A stretch of 64,000 nucleotides of DNA from CAWARU01 sp963805795. GTDB lineage: Bacteria > Pseudomonadota > Gammaproteobacteria > UBA6186 > Azoamicaceae. Made by a program: the position numbers and the translations under genes. Location of the stretch: positions 744,001 through 808,000 of the forward strand of contig CAWDVG010000001.1 of NCBI GenBank assembly GCA_963805795.1, given 5' to 3'. This document shows, in pieces, positions 9,222 through 18,102 of the stretch; the first letter of the stretch is position 1, and the number at the start of each line of letters is the position of its first letter. The notes beneath the pieces are model-generated. The model saw only the letters and a program-made list of their open reading frames with translations, had not been told where the DNA came from and did not search any database.

Positions 9222-10679
9222 ATGAATAGAAAAAAACTGCATAAGGTCCATATTTTAGGGATCTGTGGCACCTTTATGGGGGGCATGGCTATTCTAGCCT
9301 CCGAACTCGGTTATGATATTTCGGGCTCAGATACGAATGTTTACCCACCTATGAGTACCCAATTAGAGGCTCAAGGAATATCCTTAATTCAAGGTTTTGA
9401 AAAAAATCAGTTAGATAACATTTTTGAGGATACAAGCATTGTAGTAGGCAATGTTATGTCTAGAGGTTATCCTGTTATTGAGGCATTACTTGATCAGGGT
9501 ATCCCTATGTTGTCTGGTCCAGAATGGTTAGCCAAATATGTTTTACCCAAACGACATGTTCTCGCTGTTTCAGGCACACATGGTAAAACCACCACTGCAA
9601 GTATGCTGGCTTGGATATTAGAACATGCGGGTTTAAAGCCCGGATTTTTAATCGGTGGCGTACCCAATAATTTTGGATTATCCGCCAGGTTAGGCGAGGG
9701 TGAATGTTTTGTGGTAGAAGCAGATGAATATGACTCTGCTTTTTTTGATAAACGTTCCAAGTTTATTCATTATCGTCCTCGTACTTTAATAATCAATAAT
9801 ATTGAATTTGATCATGCTGATATTTTCGCAAATTTAGAGGCTATCAAAACTCAATTCCACCATTTGGTTCGCACCATTCCCCAAAAGGGTTTAATTGTAC
9901 ATCCGGCGGAAGATTTAGAGGTAGCCGATGTATTAAAAAGGGGTTGTTGGACACCTACAGTGACAGTTCATGCTGTTCAATCATCAACACAGACTGCTTT
10001 AGAAAAAGAAAAAAAAGAAAATATCAATCAAAGTAGCTTAAATCAAAATAAATTATCTCGAACGGGCTGGTATGCAGACAATCAATCCGAAGCAGGAGAT
10101 GCGTTCGATGTATACTTTGGAAAAACCCGTTACGGACGAGTCGAATGGGCTTTATTAGGACAGCATAATATTGCAAACGCATTAGCTGCCATTGCAGCGG
10201 CCGGTCATGTAGGTGTCACTCCAAATCAAGCTATTGAAGCATTAAAACATTTTCAAGGCGTGAAGCGTCGATTAGAAATCAAAGGTGTTCGAAATAACAT
10301 TACGATTTACGATGATTTCGCGCATCATCCAACAGCGATTGCCACAACATTAGCCGGTTTGCGTGCAAAATTGGGGCGCGAGGCTAAAATTCTTGCCGTG
10401 CTCGATATCCGTTCTAACACCATGAAAGCAGGGCATCATAAGGATGAGTTACCAGCGTCAGTGCAAAGTGCAAACGAAGTTTATTTTTATAAATCACCCG
10501 ACATTCACTGGGATGTAGAATCGATATGGCAAGTTGCCAACAAACCAGGCGGTGTTTTTGCAGATAAAGAGACTTTAGTGAAAGCATTACAGCGAGCAGC
10601 GCTTCCCTATGACCATGTCATCTTTATGAGCAATGGAGGTTTTGGCGGGATTCATAATGAATTTCTGCAAAACTTGTAA
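9222..10679 (+). CDS. mpl: UDP-N-acetylmuramate:L-alanyl-gamma-D-glutamyl-meso-diaminopimelate ligase
   Basis: 485 residues of the Mur ligase family. The N-terminal part (HILGICGTFMGGMAILASELGYDISGSD) is the UDP-binding Rossmann fold typical of Mpl/MurC. The ATP loop is VSGTHGKTTTASM. VEADEYDSAFFDKRSKF and YDDFAHHPTAI are Mpl hallmarks. The enzyme attaches recycled murein tripeptide to UDP-MurNAc in the cytoplasm. An Asn/Lys/Gln-rich insert of ~25 residues (around residue 255-280) is unusual and is probably a surface loop. It is divergent from the phosphofructokinase gene, with the palindrome between them. Confidence 0.96.
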   Translation: MNRKKLHKVHILGICGTFMGGMAILASELGYDISGSDTNVYPPMSTQLEAQGISLIQGFEKNQLDNIFEDTSIVVGNVMSRGYPVIEALLDQGIPMLSGPEWLAKYVLPKRHVLAVSGTHGKTTTASMLAWILEHAGLKPGFLIGGVPNNFGLSARLGEGECFVVEADEYDSAFFDKRSKFIHYRPRTLIINNIEFDHADIFANLEAIKTQFHHLVRTIPQKGLIVHPAEDLEVADVLKRGCWTPTVTVHAVQSSTQTALEKEKKENINQSSLNQNKLSRTGWYADNQSEAGDAFDVYFGKTRYGRVEWALLGQHNIANALAAIAAAGHVGVTPNQAIEALKHFQGVKRRLEIKGVRNNITIYDDFAHHPTAIATTLAGLRAKLGREAKILAVLDIRSNTMKAGHHKDELPASVQSANEVYFYKSPDIHWDVESIWQVANKPGGVFADKETLVKALQRAALPYDHVIFMSNGGFGGIHNEFLQNL

Positions 10680-10716
10680 AAATATAAGTGATATAATGTG
10701 TGAAAGGTTACTATTT

Positions 10717-10788
10717 TTAAGCTTCAAAAGCAAGCTTAACATATTGAGACAAATGGGTTTTTGCTTCGTGTATATTCATCATCTTCAT
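10717..10788 (-). pseudogene. Phd/YefM antitoxin, N-terminal fragment
   Basis: A 23-codon frame reads MKMMNIHEAKTHLSQYVKLAFEA then stops. NIHEAKTHLSQ is the classic opening of Phd/YefM antitoxins, which are normally ~75-85 residues. A GGGG-containing ribosome site lies just upstream on the minus strand. The stop sits in an imperfect palindrome (TTAAGCTT/AAGCTTAA, 10717-10739). No toxin gene follows toward mpl. It is best read as the remnant of a lost toxin-antitoxin locus. Confidence 0.6.
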
Positions 10789-11131
10789 AATTTTTCCCCT
10801 GCTAAAGTCTAGTCTCCATATTAAAGTCAAATATTTAGCAGTAACAATAACAATATTTAACCGCCAGGCGCTATGCCTACTTATTCAGGAGACATAATAG
10901 ATATATTTCTATTACTGACTTGTGGTATATTTTGATTTGTTAAAACTCTTTAGAAAGGTCTCCATAAAGGTGGAGTTTGACAGCATAGATGTTGATGCAT
11001 TTTGTTATCTTAGTTATCTAAATTAGACATATGCACCCCTCTTCGGATAATAATATCAATTTTTTTATCCAGCCTAACTGTGAAAAGTTTGTAAATGAAT
11101 GATTACGACATAAATAATAGGAGAATAGATA
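10789..11131. other. intergenic stretch without a recognisable gene
   Basis: 343 bases between the Phd fragment and the repeat-protein gene. No frame with a convincing start, no tRNA and no strong terminator were seen. GGAGA at about 11120 is the ribosome site of the next gene. Confidence 0.5.
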
Positions 11132-13591
11132 ATGAGCACCGTTTCTAGTGAAGTAAATAGTAAAGCAAATCTAACAGCAAAACATGCTGGTGATATTCAT
11201 ACACAAAGAACGTCACTTCCTGCCGCTGCGGCTAAGACGGCTGCTGTCTCTGCAGCCGCAACCCCATCCAACAAGCCAGATGAAAAATCTCGTTCTGAAA
11301 GTGGCCAACGATTACATACGGTTATAATGTCAATCATCAATATTAAGTCACGAAACTCTAGAGATTTAGAAAATTCTTTAAAAATGATTAATAATTTTTT
11401 TAATGATGAACAAAATGCAGTGGCTTTGCTTGAGAAAAGTGTAAACCATTGTTCGCATTTGCTGGATGCACTTCATTTGCCTTTTGAACGTATAACAGAC
11501 TCTAAATTTGCTGCCCTGGTTTCAAGCAGATTATTGGAAGAATTAATTAAAGAATATTTTTACGCATATCGTAAAAACAGAATAACAAAAGAAGCCTTTA
11601 GAGCGGTATTAGTTCAGCAAAATAAATCTGGCTTTAGTATTTTGCATCAAGCTTTGATATCGGCAGAGCCTTCGATTGTGCAGGCTGTGGTTGGTTTAAT
11701 ACGGGAATGTGTCACCAAGGAAGTGATAGATAAAAAGGCCTTGGCAGAGCTAACAACGGCGCGAAATGAGGCTGGTTTTAGTATTTTGCATCAAGCTTTG
11801 GTATCGGCAGAGCCTTCGATTGTGCAGGCTGTGGTTGGTTTAATACGGGAATGTGTCACCAAGGAAGTGATAGATAAAAAGGCCTTGGCAGAGCTAACAA
11901 CGGCGCGAAATGAGGCTGGTTTTAGTATTTTGCATGGAGCTTTGAAATCGGCAGAGCCTTCGATTGTGCAGTCCGTGATGGGTTTAATACAGGAATGTGT
12001 CGCAAAAGGGGTAATAGATGCCAAGGCATTGGCAGAGCTAATAACTGCGCGAAATACAGCGGGCTATAATATTTTGCATGATGCTTTTAAAACGGCAGAG
12101 CCTTCGATTGTGCAGGCGGTGATGGGTTTAATACAGGAATGTGTCACCAAGAAGGTAATAGATACCAAGGCCCTGGCAGAGCTAATAACGGCGCGAAATA
12201 CAGCGGGCTTTAGTATTTTGCATGAAGCTTTGGTATCGGCAGAACCTTTGATTGTGCAGGCTGTAATGGGTTTAATAAAGGAGTGTGTCGCCAAGGAGGT
12301 GATAGATGCCAAAGCATTGGCAGAGCTAATAACTGCGCGAAATACAGCTGGCTTTAATATTTTGCATGAAGCTTTGATATCTGCAAAGCCCCCAATTGTG
12401 CAGGCTGTGGTTGGTTTAATACAGGAGTGTGTCATCAAGAAGGTGATAGATACCAAGGCCTTGGCGGAGCTAACAACGGCGCGAAATACAGCGGGCTTTA
12501 GTATTTTACATGAAGCTTTGATATCGGCAGAGCCTTCGATTGTGCAGGCTGTGATGGGTTTAATAAAGGAGTGTGTCACAAAAGGGGTGATAGATAAAAA
12601 AGCCTTAGCGGAGCTAATAACTGCGCGAAATACAGCGGGCTTTAGTATTTTGCATGGAGCTTTGAAATCGGCAGAGCCTTTGATTGTGCAGTCCGTGATG
12701 GGTTTAATAAAGGAATGTGTCACCAAAGGGGTGATAGATGCTAAGGCCTTGGCGGAGATAATAACGGCGCGAAATGAGGCGGGCTTTAGTATTTTGCATA
12801 GTGCATTGGCGTCAAGTAAGATTGAGATTGTTCGTTCAACGGTTGCATTGCTAAAGACGGCATTATCTTTAGAAGAGTTACAACGAACAGCGATTTTAAT
12901 AAGAGCTAATACTGCGGGTTTCACACCCTTTCATCAGGCTGCTTTATCAGAAAGCCTAGAGATAGTTAAAGAATATGAAACATTTTTACGAACTGTATAT
13001 GGCCAAGAGGCCCAGGCAGTGCTTGTAACATTATTAGATCAAAGGACGAAAAGTGGATATAAACCGAGTGCTAAGCGAAATCGCGAGATTAACACTTATC
13101 TTACAAGCTTAAAGACTGTGGATAGAAAAGAACGGGTGGATAGAGAAGTTGCTCAGCCTAGGAATGCAGGTGGTGGTTCTGCTGTTGTCAGTGGTGACGG
13201 AACTGCTGCAGGTGGTGGCGCTGTGGCGGTTGTAGGAACTGGAGTTACAGCTGCAGCAGCAACTAGTACAAATATTCTCTCTTATCAATACAATCAACGA
13301 AGGAGAGCAAGTACTGGATTGTCTGAATTGAACGATTCACAGAGAGAGCAGAGAAAAGAGCGTGGAGATAATAGGAATGAGCGTGGGGATAAGAGGAAAG
13401 GAACGTTTAGAGAAAACGAATATACAAGAGATGTAAGTAGTGATCATAGGAAAGATAGGGATAATGACTTGGAAGCTTATCGCTATCATAATTCCAAAGC
13501 AGGAGCTGCTCGAGTCTCTGAAGCTCGCAGGAATGATATAGGAAGAACGGACAGAAATGGTCCGACACCTTTGAAAAGACAAAAGCGATAA
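11132..13591 (+). CDS. ankyrin-like tandem-repeat protein (48-residue units)
   Basis: 819 residues. An Ala/Ser-rich N-terminus (AAAAKTAAVSAAATP) and a helical region lead into at least eight near-identical 48-residue units from residue ~166. Each begins (S/A)GFSILHxAL and continues xxAEPSIVQAVxGLIxECV and IDxKALAELxTARN. The LHxAL...IVxxxxxLI pattern is that of ankyrin helices, with a longer insert than the usual 33-residue repeat. A ninth unit and a tenth (AGFTPFHQAALSESLEIV) are divergent. The tail is Gly/Ala/Val-rich, then very rich in Arg/Asp/Glu. There is no signal peptide. The architecture suggests a protein-protein interaction scaffold, possibly a host-directed effector; the function is unknown. 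Confidence 0.85.
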   Translation: MSTVSSEVNSKANLTAKHAGDIHTQRTSLPAAAAKTAAVSAAATPSNKPDEKSRSESGQRLHTVIMSIINIKSRNSRDLENSLKMINNFFNDEQNAVALLEKSVNHCSHLLDALHLPFERITDSKFAALVSSRLLEELIKEYFYAYRKNRITKEAFRAVLVQQNKSGFSILHQALISAEPSIVQAVVGLIRECVTKEVIDKKALAELTTARNEAGFSILHQALVSAEPSIVQAVVGLIRECVTKEVIDKKALAELTTARNEAGFSILHGALKSAEPSIVQSVMGLIQECVAKGVIDAKALAELITARNTAGYNILHDAFKTAEPSIVQAVMGLIQECVTKKVIDTKALAELITARNTAGFSILHEALVSAEPLIVQAVMGLIKECVAKEVIDAKALAELITARNTAGFNILHEALISAKPPIVQAVVGLIQECVIKKVIDTKALAELTTARNTAGFSILHEALISAEPSIVQAVMGLIKECVTKGVIDKKALAELITARNTAGFSILHGALKSAEPLIVQSVMGLIKECVTKGVIDAKALAEIITARNEAGFSILHSALASSKIEIVRSTVALLKTALSLEELQRTAILIRANTAGFTPFHQAALSESLEIVKEYETFLRTVYGQEAQAVLVTLLDQRTKSGYKPSAKRNREINTYLTSLKTVDRKERVDREVAQPRNAGGGSAVVSGDGTAAGGGAVAVVGTGVTAAAATSTNILSYQYNQRRRASTGLSELNDSQREQRKERGDNRNERGDKRKGTFRENEYTRDVSSDHRKDRDNDLEAYRYHNSKAGAARVSEARRNDIGRTDRNGPTPLKRQKR
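11627..12778 (+). repeat. eight tandem 144-bp units inside the ankyrin-like gene
   Basis: Units begin at 11627, 11771, 11915, 12059, 12203, 12347, 12491 and 12635. The first two differ by very few bases, pointing to recent duplication or gene conversion. The array is in frame, so copy number can change without breaking the gene. Confidence 0.9.
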
Positions 13592-13722
13592 GTTTGAGGA
13601 TAAATGATTACAGTATATCTAACAAAATTAGTTCACCAGATAACATATATTATTATTTTAGCTTTAATGTTATAAATGGTTTAATATTTAAATAATTTAA
13701 GAAATCAACCTGATAGACGCAT

Positions 13723-15747
13723 ATGACATTAGATTCCGCACAACCTCTTTTACAATGGATTGCAGCCAACCCAACCTGGGCTGGGTTTGCGGTTTTCTTA
13801 ATTTCTCTTTCAGAGTCTTTGGCCATTGTTGGTTTAGTGGTGCCCGGGGTCGTATTAATGACGGCTATCGGAGCCATGATGGGGGCGGGAATTCTACCTT
13901 TTTGGGAAACCATGCTTTGGGCAATATTAGGTGCCATTGCGGGCGATGGCATCAGTTATTGGTTGGGTTATCATTATCATGAACATCTAAGGGATTTTTG
14001 GCCTTTCAGACAATTCCCACAATTACTTGCACGTGGTGAAAAATTTTTTAAAAACCATGGCGGTAAAAGTATTATTTTTGGTCGTTTCGTAGGCCCTGTT
14101 CGACCCATGATACCCGTAATTGCCGGTATGATGGACATGACACCCAAACGTTTCCTATTTTTTAATATCGCATCTGCTATTGTCTGGGCACCTCTATATA
14201 GTTTACCGGGAATTTTGATAGGGGTTTCTTTAGGCACACTTTCCCCAGAAGTGGCAAGACGAGTCGGCTTATTAATTCTATTACTACTGCTGATTTTATG
14301 GCTTATCTATATCGTTTTCTTGAAAATTGGTTTGTGGACCGGCAACAATATCTCTCGTTCTATAAATAGACTTTGGTTAAGTGTACAGGCATCGAAGCGC
14401 TTGGTTTGGATGCATAAATTGCTGGCTTCAAGGTTGGGCACTGAGGAAGGGCAGTTAGGTATACTTATCCTTTTCTTTTTGAGCTTATTGGCCTTTGCTT
14501 GCATAACGCTTAATGTCATAAACTTTGATGGGATTGCTTTATTAAACGAACCCGTTTATCAATTTTTTCGTTCGCTATATGAGAATAAAATAGTAGATTG
14601 GATTGCTTTCTTTACTGGACTAGGGGATACCCATCTTTTATTGATTACTGGTTTTGTCATTGGATTATTTTTGATTTGGCGAAAACGTTATTCTGCTGCA
14701 TTATGTTGGTTTTTAACCGTTGGTGGGGGATTAGGCATTGGATATTTTTTTCGTCAATGGGTAGCCATGCCAAGACCCGATGGCCTCGTTTATCTATTTC
14801 ATCAATATTCATATCCCAGTGGTCACGCATTGGCTTCTACTTTAGTATACGGTCTAGCTGCTGCTTTTATTCACCCCGTTTTAAATCCAAAACATCGCTA
14901 TATTCCTTGGTTAATTAGCATTCCTTTAATCCTATTTTGTGCCTTTTCAAGAATTTATTTAGGGGTCCATTGGTTCACAGATATCCTGGGTGGTATCAGC
15001 TTAGGGATTTGCTGCATTTCTTTTGCGATGTTTTTCTTTCGCCGTTTTGAAAATCGTTTGCCATTAATGCGTATGATTTTAATTCCAGGAGTAGCAGCCA
15101 TCATTCTAGGTATGACTTACTATTATTTTCATTCTTATCCTGTTCTAAGAAAGGAACTGACACGTCAATGGGCAGTTCACGAGTTTCAAACCGAGGATTG
15201 GTGGAATAATAATGCAAAAATGGATCGAATACATCGTAGTGGATCTATTAGACGTGTAGCCACTATTTTTAATATCCAATGGCTAGGATCTATTAAAGAC
15301 ATTCAGGACTTGTTAATACATCAAGGCTTTAAACTAATTCCCAAATTAAATTTTAATTCGAGTTTGACATATCTGGTTGAGAAACCAAATCCAGATCTCG
15401 TGCCTGAATTGCCCAAATTTCATCGTGATAGATTGCCGGTTTTAATGCTAACACGTACAGTGACAGACAAAGAAAACACACGGCTAGTATTGCAACTTTG
15501 GCGTTCTGACTTTGTGAATGAGAACGGACTACCTCTTTGGGTAGGAACTTTACGGGAAGAAGAAGAAACACATCCTTTACCCCTAACAACTTTATTTCAG
15601 GAAAAGCCAGAAAATAAAGAACTTTTGGAAAAAATAATGTCGGAGTTAAAACAAACTCCCAGAACAACCTATAAAGTGATTCCTGCTAGAAATTCAGATA
15701 CAGAAATTTTATTAATTAAAACTGAAATAAAAAAGGTGCGCTCCTAA
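13723..15747 (+). CDS. DedA - PAP2 phosphatase - LssY-type fusion membrane protein
   Basis: 674 residues in three parts. Residues ~1-200 are a DedA/SNARE-associated domain (SESLAIVGLVVPGVVLM, GDGISYWLGY, GRFVGPVRPMIPVIAGM). Residues ~250-440 are a PAP2 lipid phosphatase with all three motifs: RQWVAMPRP, SYPSGH and SRIYLGVHWFTDI. The remaining ~200 soluble residues resemble the LssY C-terminal domain found with the same partners in Legionella. It probably dephosphorylates a lipid phosphate at the inner membrane while the DedA part handles lipid transport. Many hydrophobic helices are visible. No good ribosome site precedes the ATG. Confidence 0.9.
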   Translation: MTLDSAQPLLQWIAANPTWAGFAVFLISLSESLAIVGLVVPGVVLMTAIGAMMGAGILPFWETMLWAILGAIAGDGISYWLGYHYHEHLRDFWPFRQFPQLLARGEKFFKNHGGKSIIFGRFVGPVRPMIPVIAGMMDMTPKRFLFFNIASAIVWAPLYSLPGILIGVSLGTLSPEVARRVGLLILLLLLILWLIYIVFLKIGLWTGNNISRSINRLWLSVQASKRLVWMHKLLASRLGTEEGQLGILILFFLSLLAFACITLNVINFDGIALLNEPVYQFFRSLYENKIVDWIAFFTGLGDTHLLLITGFVIGLFLIWRKRYSAALCWFLTVGGGLGIGYFFRQWVAMPRPDGLVYLFHQYSYPSGHALASTLVYGLAAAFIHPVLNPKHRYIPWLISIPLILFCAFSRIYLGVHWFTDILGGISLGICCISFAMFFFRRFENRLPLMRMILIPGVAAIILGMTYYYFHSYPVLRKELTRQWAVHEFQTEDWWNNNAKMDRIHRSGSIRRVATIFNIQWLGSIKDIQDLLIHQGFKLIPKLNFNSSLTYLVEKPNPDLVPELPKFHRDRLPVLMLTRTVTDKENTRLVLQLWRSDFVNENGLPLWVGTLREEEETHPLPLTTLFQEKPENKELLEKIMSELKQTPRTTYKVIPARNSDTEILLIKTEIKKVRS

Positions 15748-15847
15748 ATTACAAAAGAGCTGCTTTTGCTGTCGCAATAGCGTTATCTTTAATTATTGTT
15801 GCAATAGCTTGGTTGATTTATTGATCTTTATTAATAGAGGCAAACTA

Positions 15848-15870
15848 GGGGTCGGTTTTCTGCCGACCCC
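15848..15870. terminator. strong GC hairpin between convergent genes
   Basis: GGGGTCGG (15848-15855), loop TTTTCTG, CCGACCCC (15863-15870). It lies between two converging genes, so it could stop transcription from both sides, but neither flank has a run of T. Confidence 0.5.
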
Positions 15871-15906
15871 CACAAAGATTAAATAGTACTCGTTACGAAT
15901 TTATTG

Positions 15907-16974
15907 TTATTTTAAAAGCCTATCATTCTTGGCATCATTTGCTAGAGTGATTATCCCCACTCCATTTGCTCCAATACCATTTGCAGCAAGCCCATGCGAA
16001 ATAACGGTACCGTTTATATTAACACCCGTATTACCGCCAGAACCAGCGCCCGCACCTGCACCATTGGCATGAACATAACTGCCGTTCATAGAAAAATTGG
16101 AATGATTAGCAGCAGTCGCATTTGAATTTATCGCCGTGGTGCCTGCGTTGAGAGCTACCACAGTTCCAGCTGCACTAGCATTATTGATTGGGCTAACAAT
16201 TTTCGCAATAGCGGATGTCTGAACAATTGCTCCATTCGATAGCATTAAAGGTTTTAAATTCAAAAGTGCTTGATCAACGAGTTGGCCACAACTTTTGACA
16301 TTCGCCTGTAATTGAGGCAGAAAACCCATCATCTTATCTTTGTCTATTCCAAGTGAAACCAAGGAAGGTAGATCTAATTCAAAACTGGCTTGACACAGCA
16401 GCTCTAATCTTTCCTTAAGTTTTTTAGTCTGTTTGTCGCTTTGGGTTAAATTTTCAGGAAGTGAGAAAACAGCTAACTTTGGTTTTAACAACTTATGTTG
16501 TTTAATAACACTTTCTGCTTTATCTGCTAGCTCATTTACTTTTTTCTTTGCATTATCTAATAAAATGCGAATCTCCCCTATTAGCCGTTCGGCCTGTTTT
16601 TTATATTCTTCCTGTGCTTTTGCATTCTTCTTTGCTTCCTTTAAATTCTGAATTTTAGATAACAACTTTTCATGAAGAGAGTTCTCAGCAAGTAAAATGT
16701 ACTCCTGAAAACCTTTAATTTTTTTGATGATTTTTTCAAGTTCATCTTCGGCTTTTGCAAAGTTTTTTGCTAATTCTGTCGGGTCGAGTTTAGCTTTATC
16801 AGCCAATGATTTTTCTAATCCCAAAAAATTTTGCCCCATTTTTTCTAGTTTTTCTTTCATAAGAGTATCTTCCATTAAAGGTTGTACAGCAAATTCAATA
16901 GAGGTTTTGAGGGTGGCTGCCGATTTGGCTACCGTTTTGGCTGATGTTTTAGCCGCTTTTTTTGAGAGTAACAT
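15907..16974 (-). CDS. hypothetical coiled-coil protein with Gly/Asn/Ala-rich tail
   Basis: 355 residues, not recognised. The N-terminus is rich in Lys/Ala/Thr (KKAAKTSAKTVAKSAATLK). Residues ~35-180 form long charged helices (LEKIIKKIKGFQEYILLAENSL, EEYKKQAERLIGEIRILLDNA). Residues ~235-340 are low-complexity Ala/Asn/Gly (GAGAGAGSGGNTGVNINGT), probably disordered. There is no signal peptide. A ribosome site (GGAG) precedes the ATG. The composition matches several other unknowns in this window, for example at 45300-45872, so they may share a secretion route. It lies downstream of nth on the same strand with 15 bp between. Confidence 0.75.
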   Translation of the reverse strand: MLLSKKAAKTSAKTVAKSAATLKTSIEFAVQPLMEDTLMKEKLEKMGQNFLGLEKSLADKAKLDPTELAKNFAKAEDELEKIIKKIKGFQEYILLAENSLHEKLLSKIQNLKEAKKNAKAQEEYKKQAERLIGEIRILLDNAKKKVNELADKAESVIKQHKLLKPKLAVFSLPENLTQSDKQTKKLKERLELLCQASFELDLPSLVSLGIDKDKMMGFLPQLQANVKSCGQLVDQALLNLKPLMLSNGAIVQTSAIAKIVSPINNASAAGTVVALNAGTTAINSNATAANHSNFSMNGSYVHANGAGAGAGSGGNTGVNINGTVISHGLAANGIGANGVGIITLANDAKNDRLLK

Positions 16975-16989
16975 ATCAATCTCCTTCCG

Positions 16990-17625
16990 TTAAGCTTTGG
17001 TTTTATCGGGGTATTCACATAAATCCCGAATAATACACAGGGGGCAAAGGGGTTTGCGAGCCCTGCAGGTATAACGTCCATGAAGAATTAACCAGTGATG
17101 AGCATCCTTTCGATACTGGCTTGGAACCACTTGCAGTAGAATTTTTTCTACTGCAAGTGGCGTTTGGCCTTTCGCCAATCCAGTCCTATTTGATACTCGG
17201 AAGATGTGTGTGTCAACGGCGATAGTATCGTAGCCGAAAGCGGTGTTTAAAATAACATTAGCGGTTTTTCGACCCACCCCTGGAAGACTTTCTAGATCTT
17301 CTCTGTTTTTTGGAACTTGTCCATTAAAGCGCTCGACCAACAATTGACAGGTTTTAATAATATTGCTGCCTTTGCTATTATATAACCCAATTGTTTTAAT
17401 ATATTCTTTCAGACCCTTTTCACCTAGTTTTATTATGGCCTTTGGAGTATTAGCGACTTTAAATAATTTCTCAGTTGCTTTATTAACACTCACATCTGTT
17501 GCTTGTGCAGATAATATAACTGCAATCAACAGTTCAAATGGTGAATGATAAATAAGTTCAGTCGTCGGATGAGGGTTTTCTGCAGAAAATCTTTTAAATA
17601 TTTCAAGAACTTTTTTGTTATTCAT
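16990..17625 (-). CDS. nth: endonuclease III
   Basis: About 211 residues from the chosen start (MNNKKVLEIFKRF), which matches the family's usual N-terminus. A longer in-frame start at 17706 would add a 27-residue Lys/Thr tail lying over the rsxB gene and is less likely. HhH motif LESLPGVGRKTANVIL contains the catalytic Lys, and AVDTHIFRVSNR contains the catalytic Asp. The C-terminal [4Fe-4S] cluster CRARKPLCPLCIIRDLC has the expected Cys spacing. It excises oxidised pyrimidines and cuts the abasic site. The start overlaps the rsxB stop by 8 bp, suggesting coupled translation. Confidence 0.95.
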   Translation of the reverse strand: MNNKKVLEIFKRFSAENPHPTTELIYHSPFELLIAVILSAQATDVSVNKATEKLFKVANTPKAIIKLGEKGLKEYIKTIGLYNSKGSNIIKTCQLLVERFNGQVPKNREDLESLPGVGRKTANVILNTAFGYDTIAVDTHIFRVSNRTGLAKGQTPLAVEKILLQVVPSQYRKDAHHWLILHGRYTCRARKPLCPLCIIRDLCEYPDKTKA

Positions 17626-18067
17626 TGTTTTGTTCATCGCTTTTTTGATTGTTGTTTTTGTTGCTTTCTTTTTGGTCGCTGCTGTGGTTTTCGTCTTTTT
17701 TTGCATTTACCCTTTCAATGGCTGCCCCAATTTCTTGACGAATTTTTGCTTGTAACTCAGGATTATTTTTGGCATTGATTAATTGAGGCTTTTGTTTTTG
17801 TATGAGACGCTTGCGCCTGGCAATGTAACGTTCTTTAGCTTTACTCGCGCGTAGTGCCTTTGCATTTCTATCATCCATTTCGGGATTTTCTATCATCTCA
17901 ATGCAATTCATGGGGCAGGGTGCTACGCATAATTGACAGCCAATACATTCGTCATTTAATACGCTGTGTAGGAATTTAGGGGCACCTAATATTGCATCTA
18001 CAGGGCATGCGGGCAGGCACCTTGCACAGCCAATACATTCTTCTTCACGGATAGTTGCGATTAACAT
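17618..18067 (-). CDS. rsxB: RnfB/RsxB-type ferredoxin, C-terminal domain only
   Basis: 149 residues with two [4Fe-4S] motifs, CIGCARCLPACP and CIGCQLCVAPCP, matching the C-terminal ferredoxin part of RnfB/RsxB. The normal N-terminal membrane anchor and first Fe-S domain are absent. The tail is highly charged and then Asn/Lys/Asp-rich. In enterobacteria rsxB is part of rsxABCDGE-nth; here only rsxB and nth remain next to each other and no other Rnf subunit is visible. It is probably a stand-alone soluble electron carrier; the partner is unknown. Confidence 0.85.
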   Translation of the reverse strand: MLIATIREEECIGCARCLPACPVDAILGAPKFLHSVLNDECIGCQLCVAPCPMNCIEMIENPEMDDRNAKALRASKAKERYIARRKRLIQKQKPQLINAKNNPELQAKIRQEIGAAIERVNAKKDENHSSDQKESNKNNNQKSDEQNNE

Positions 18068-18102
18068 ATCAAATATAAACTATTAATATTATATTGATAG
18101 GA

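Noticed and set aside
11627..12778. Tandem array considered as a CRISPR
   Set aside because: Units are contiguous, 144 bp long, without spacers, and translate in frame as protein repeats.
12064..12924. 286-codon minus-strand frame across the ankyrin-like repeats
   Set aside because: It is long only because the 144-bp repeats lack stops in that frame as well; the plus-strand gene has the start, ribosome site and recognisable repeats.
15755..15823. Hydrophobic short frame after the DedA-PAP2 gene (KRAAFAVAIALSLIIVAIAW)
   Set aside because: It has no ATG, GTG or TTG start and no ribosome site; probably a chance AT-rich reading.
17626..17706. Longer N-terminus for endonuclease III
   Set aside because: It would add a Lys/Thr-rich tail encoded entirely within rsxB; the shorter start matches the family length and the gene overlap.
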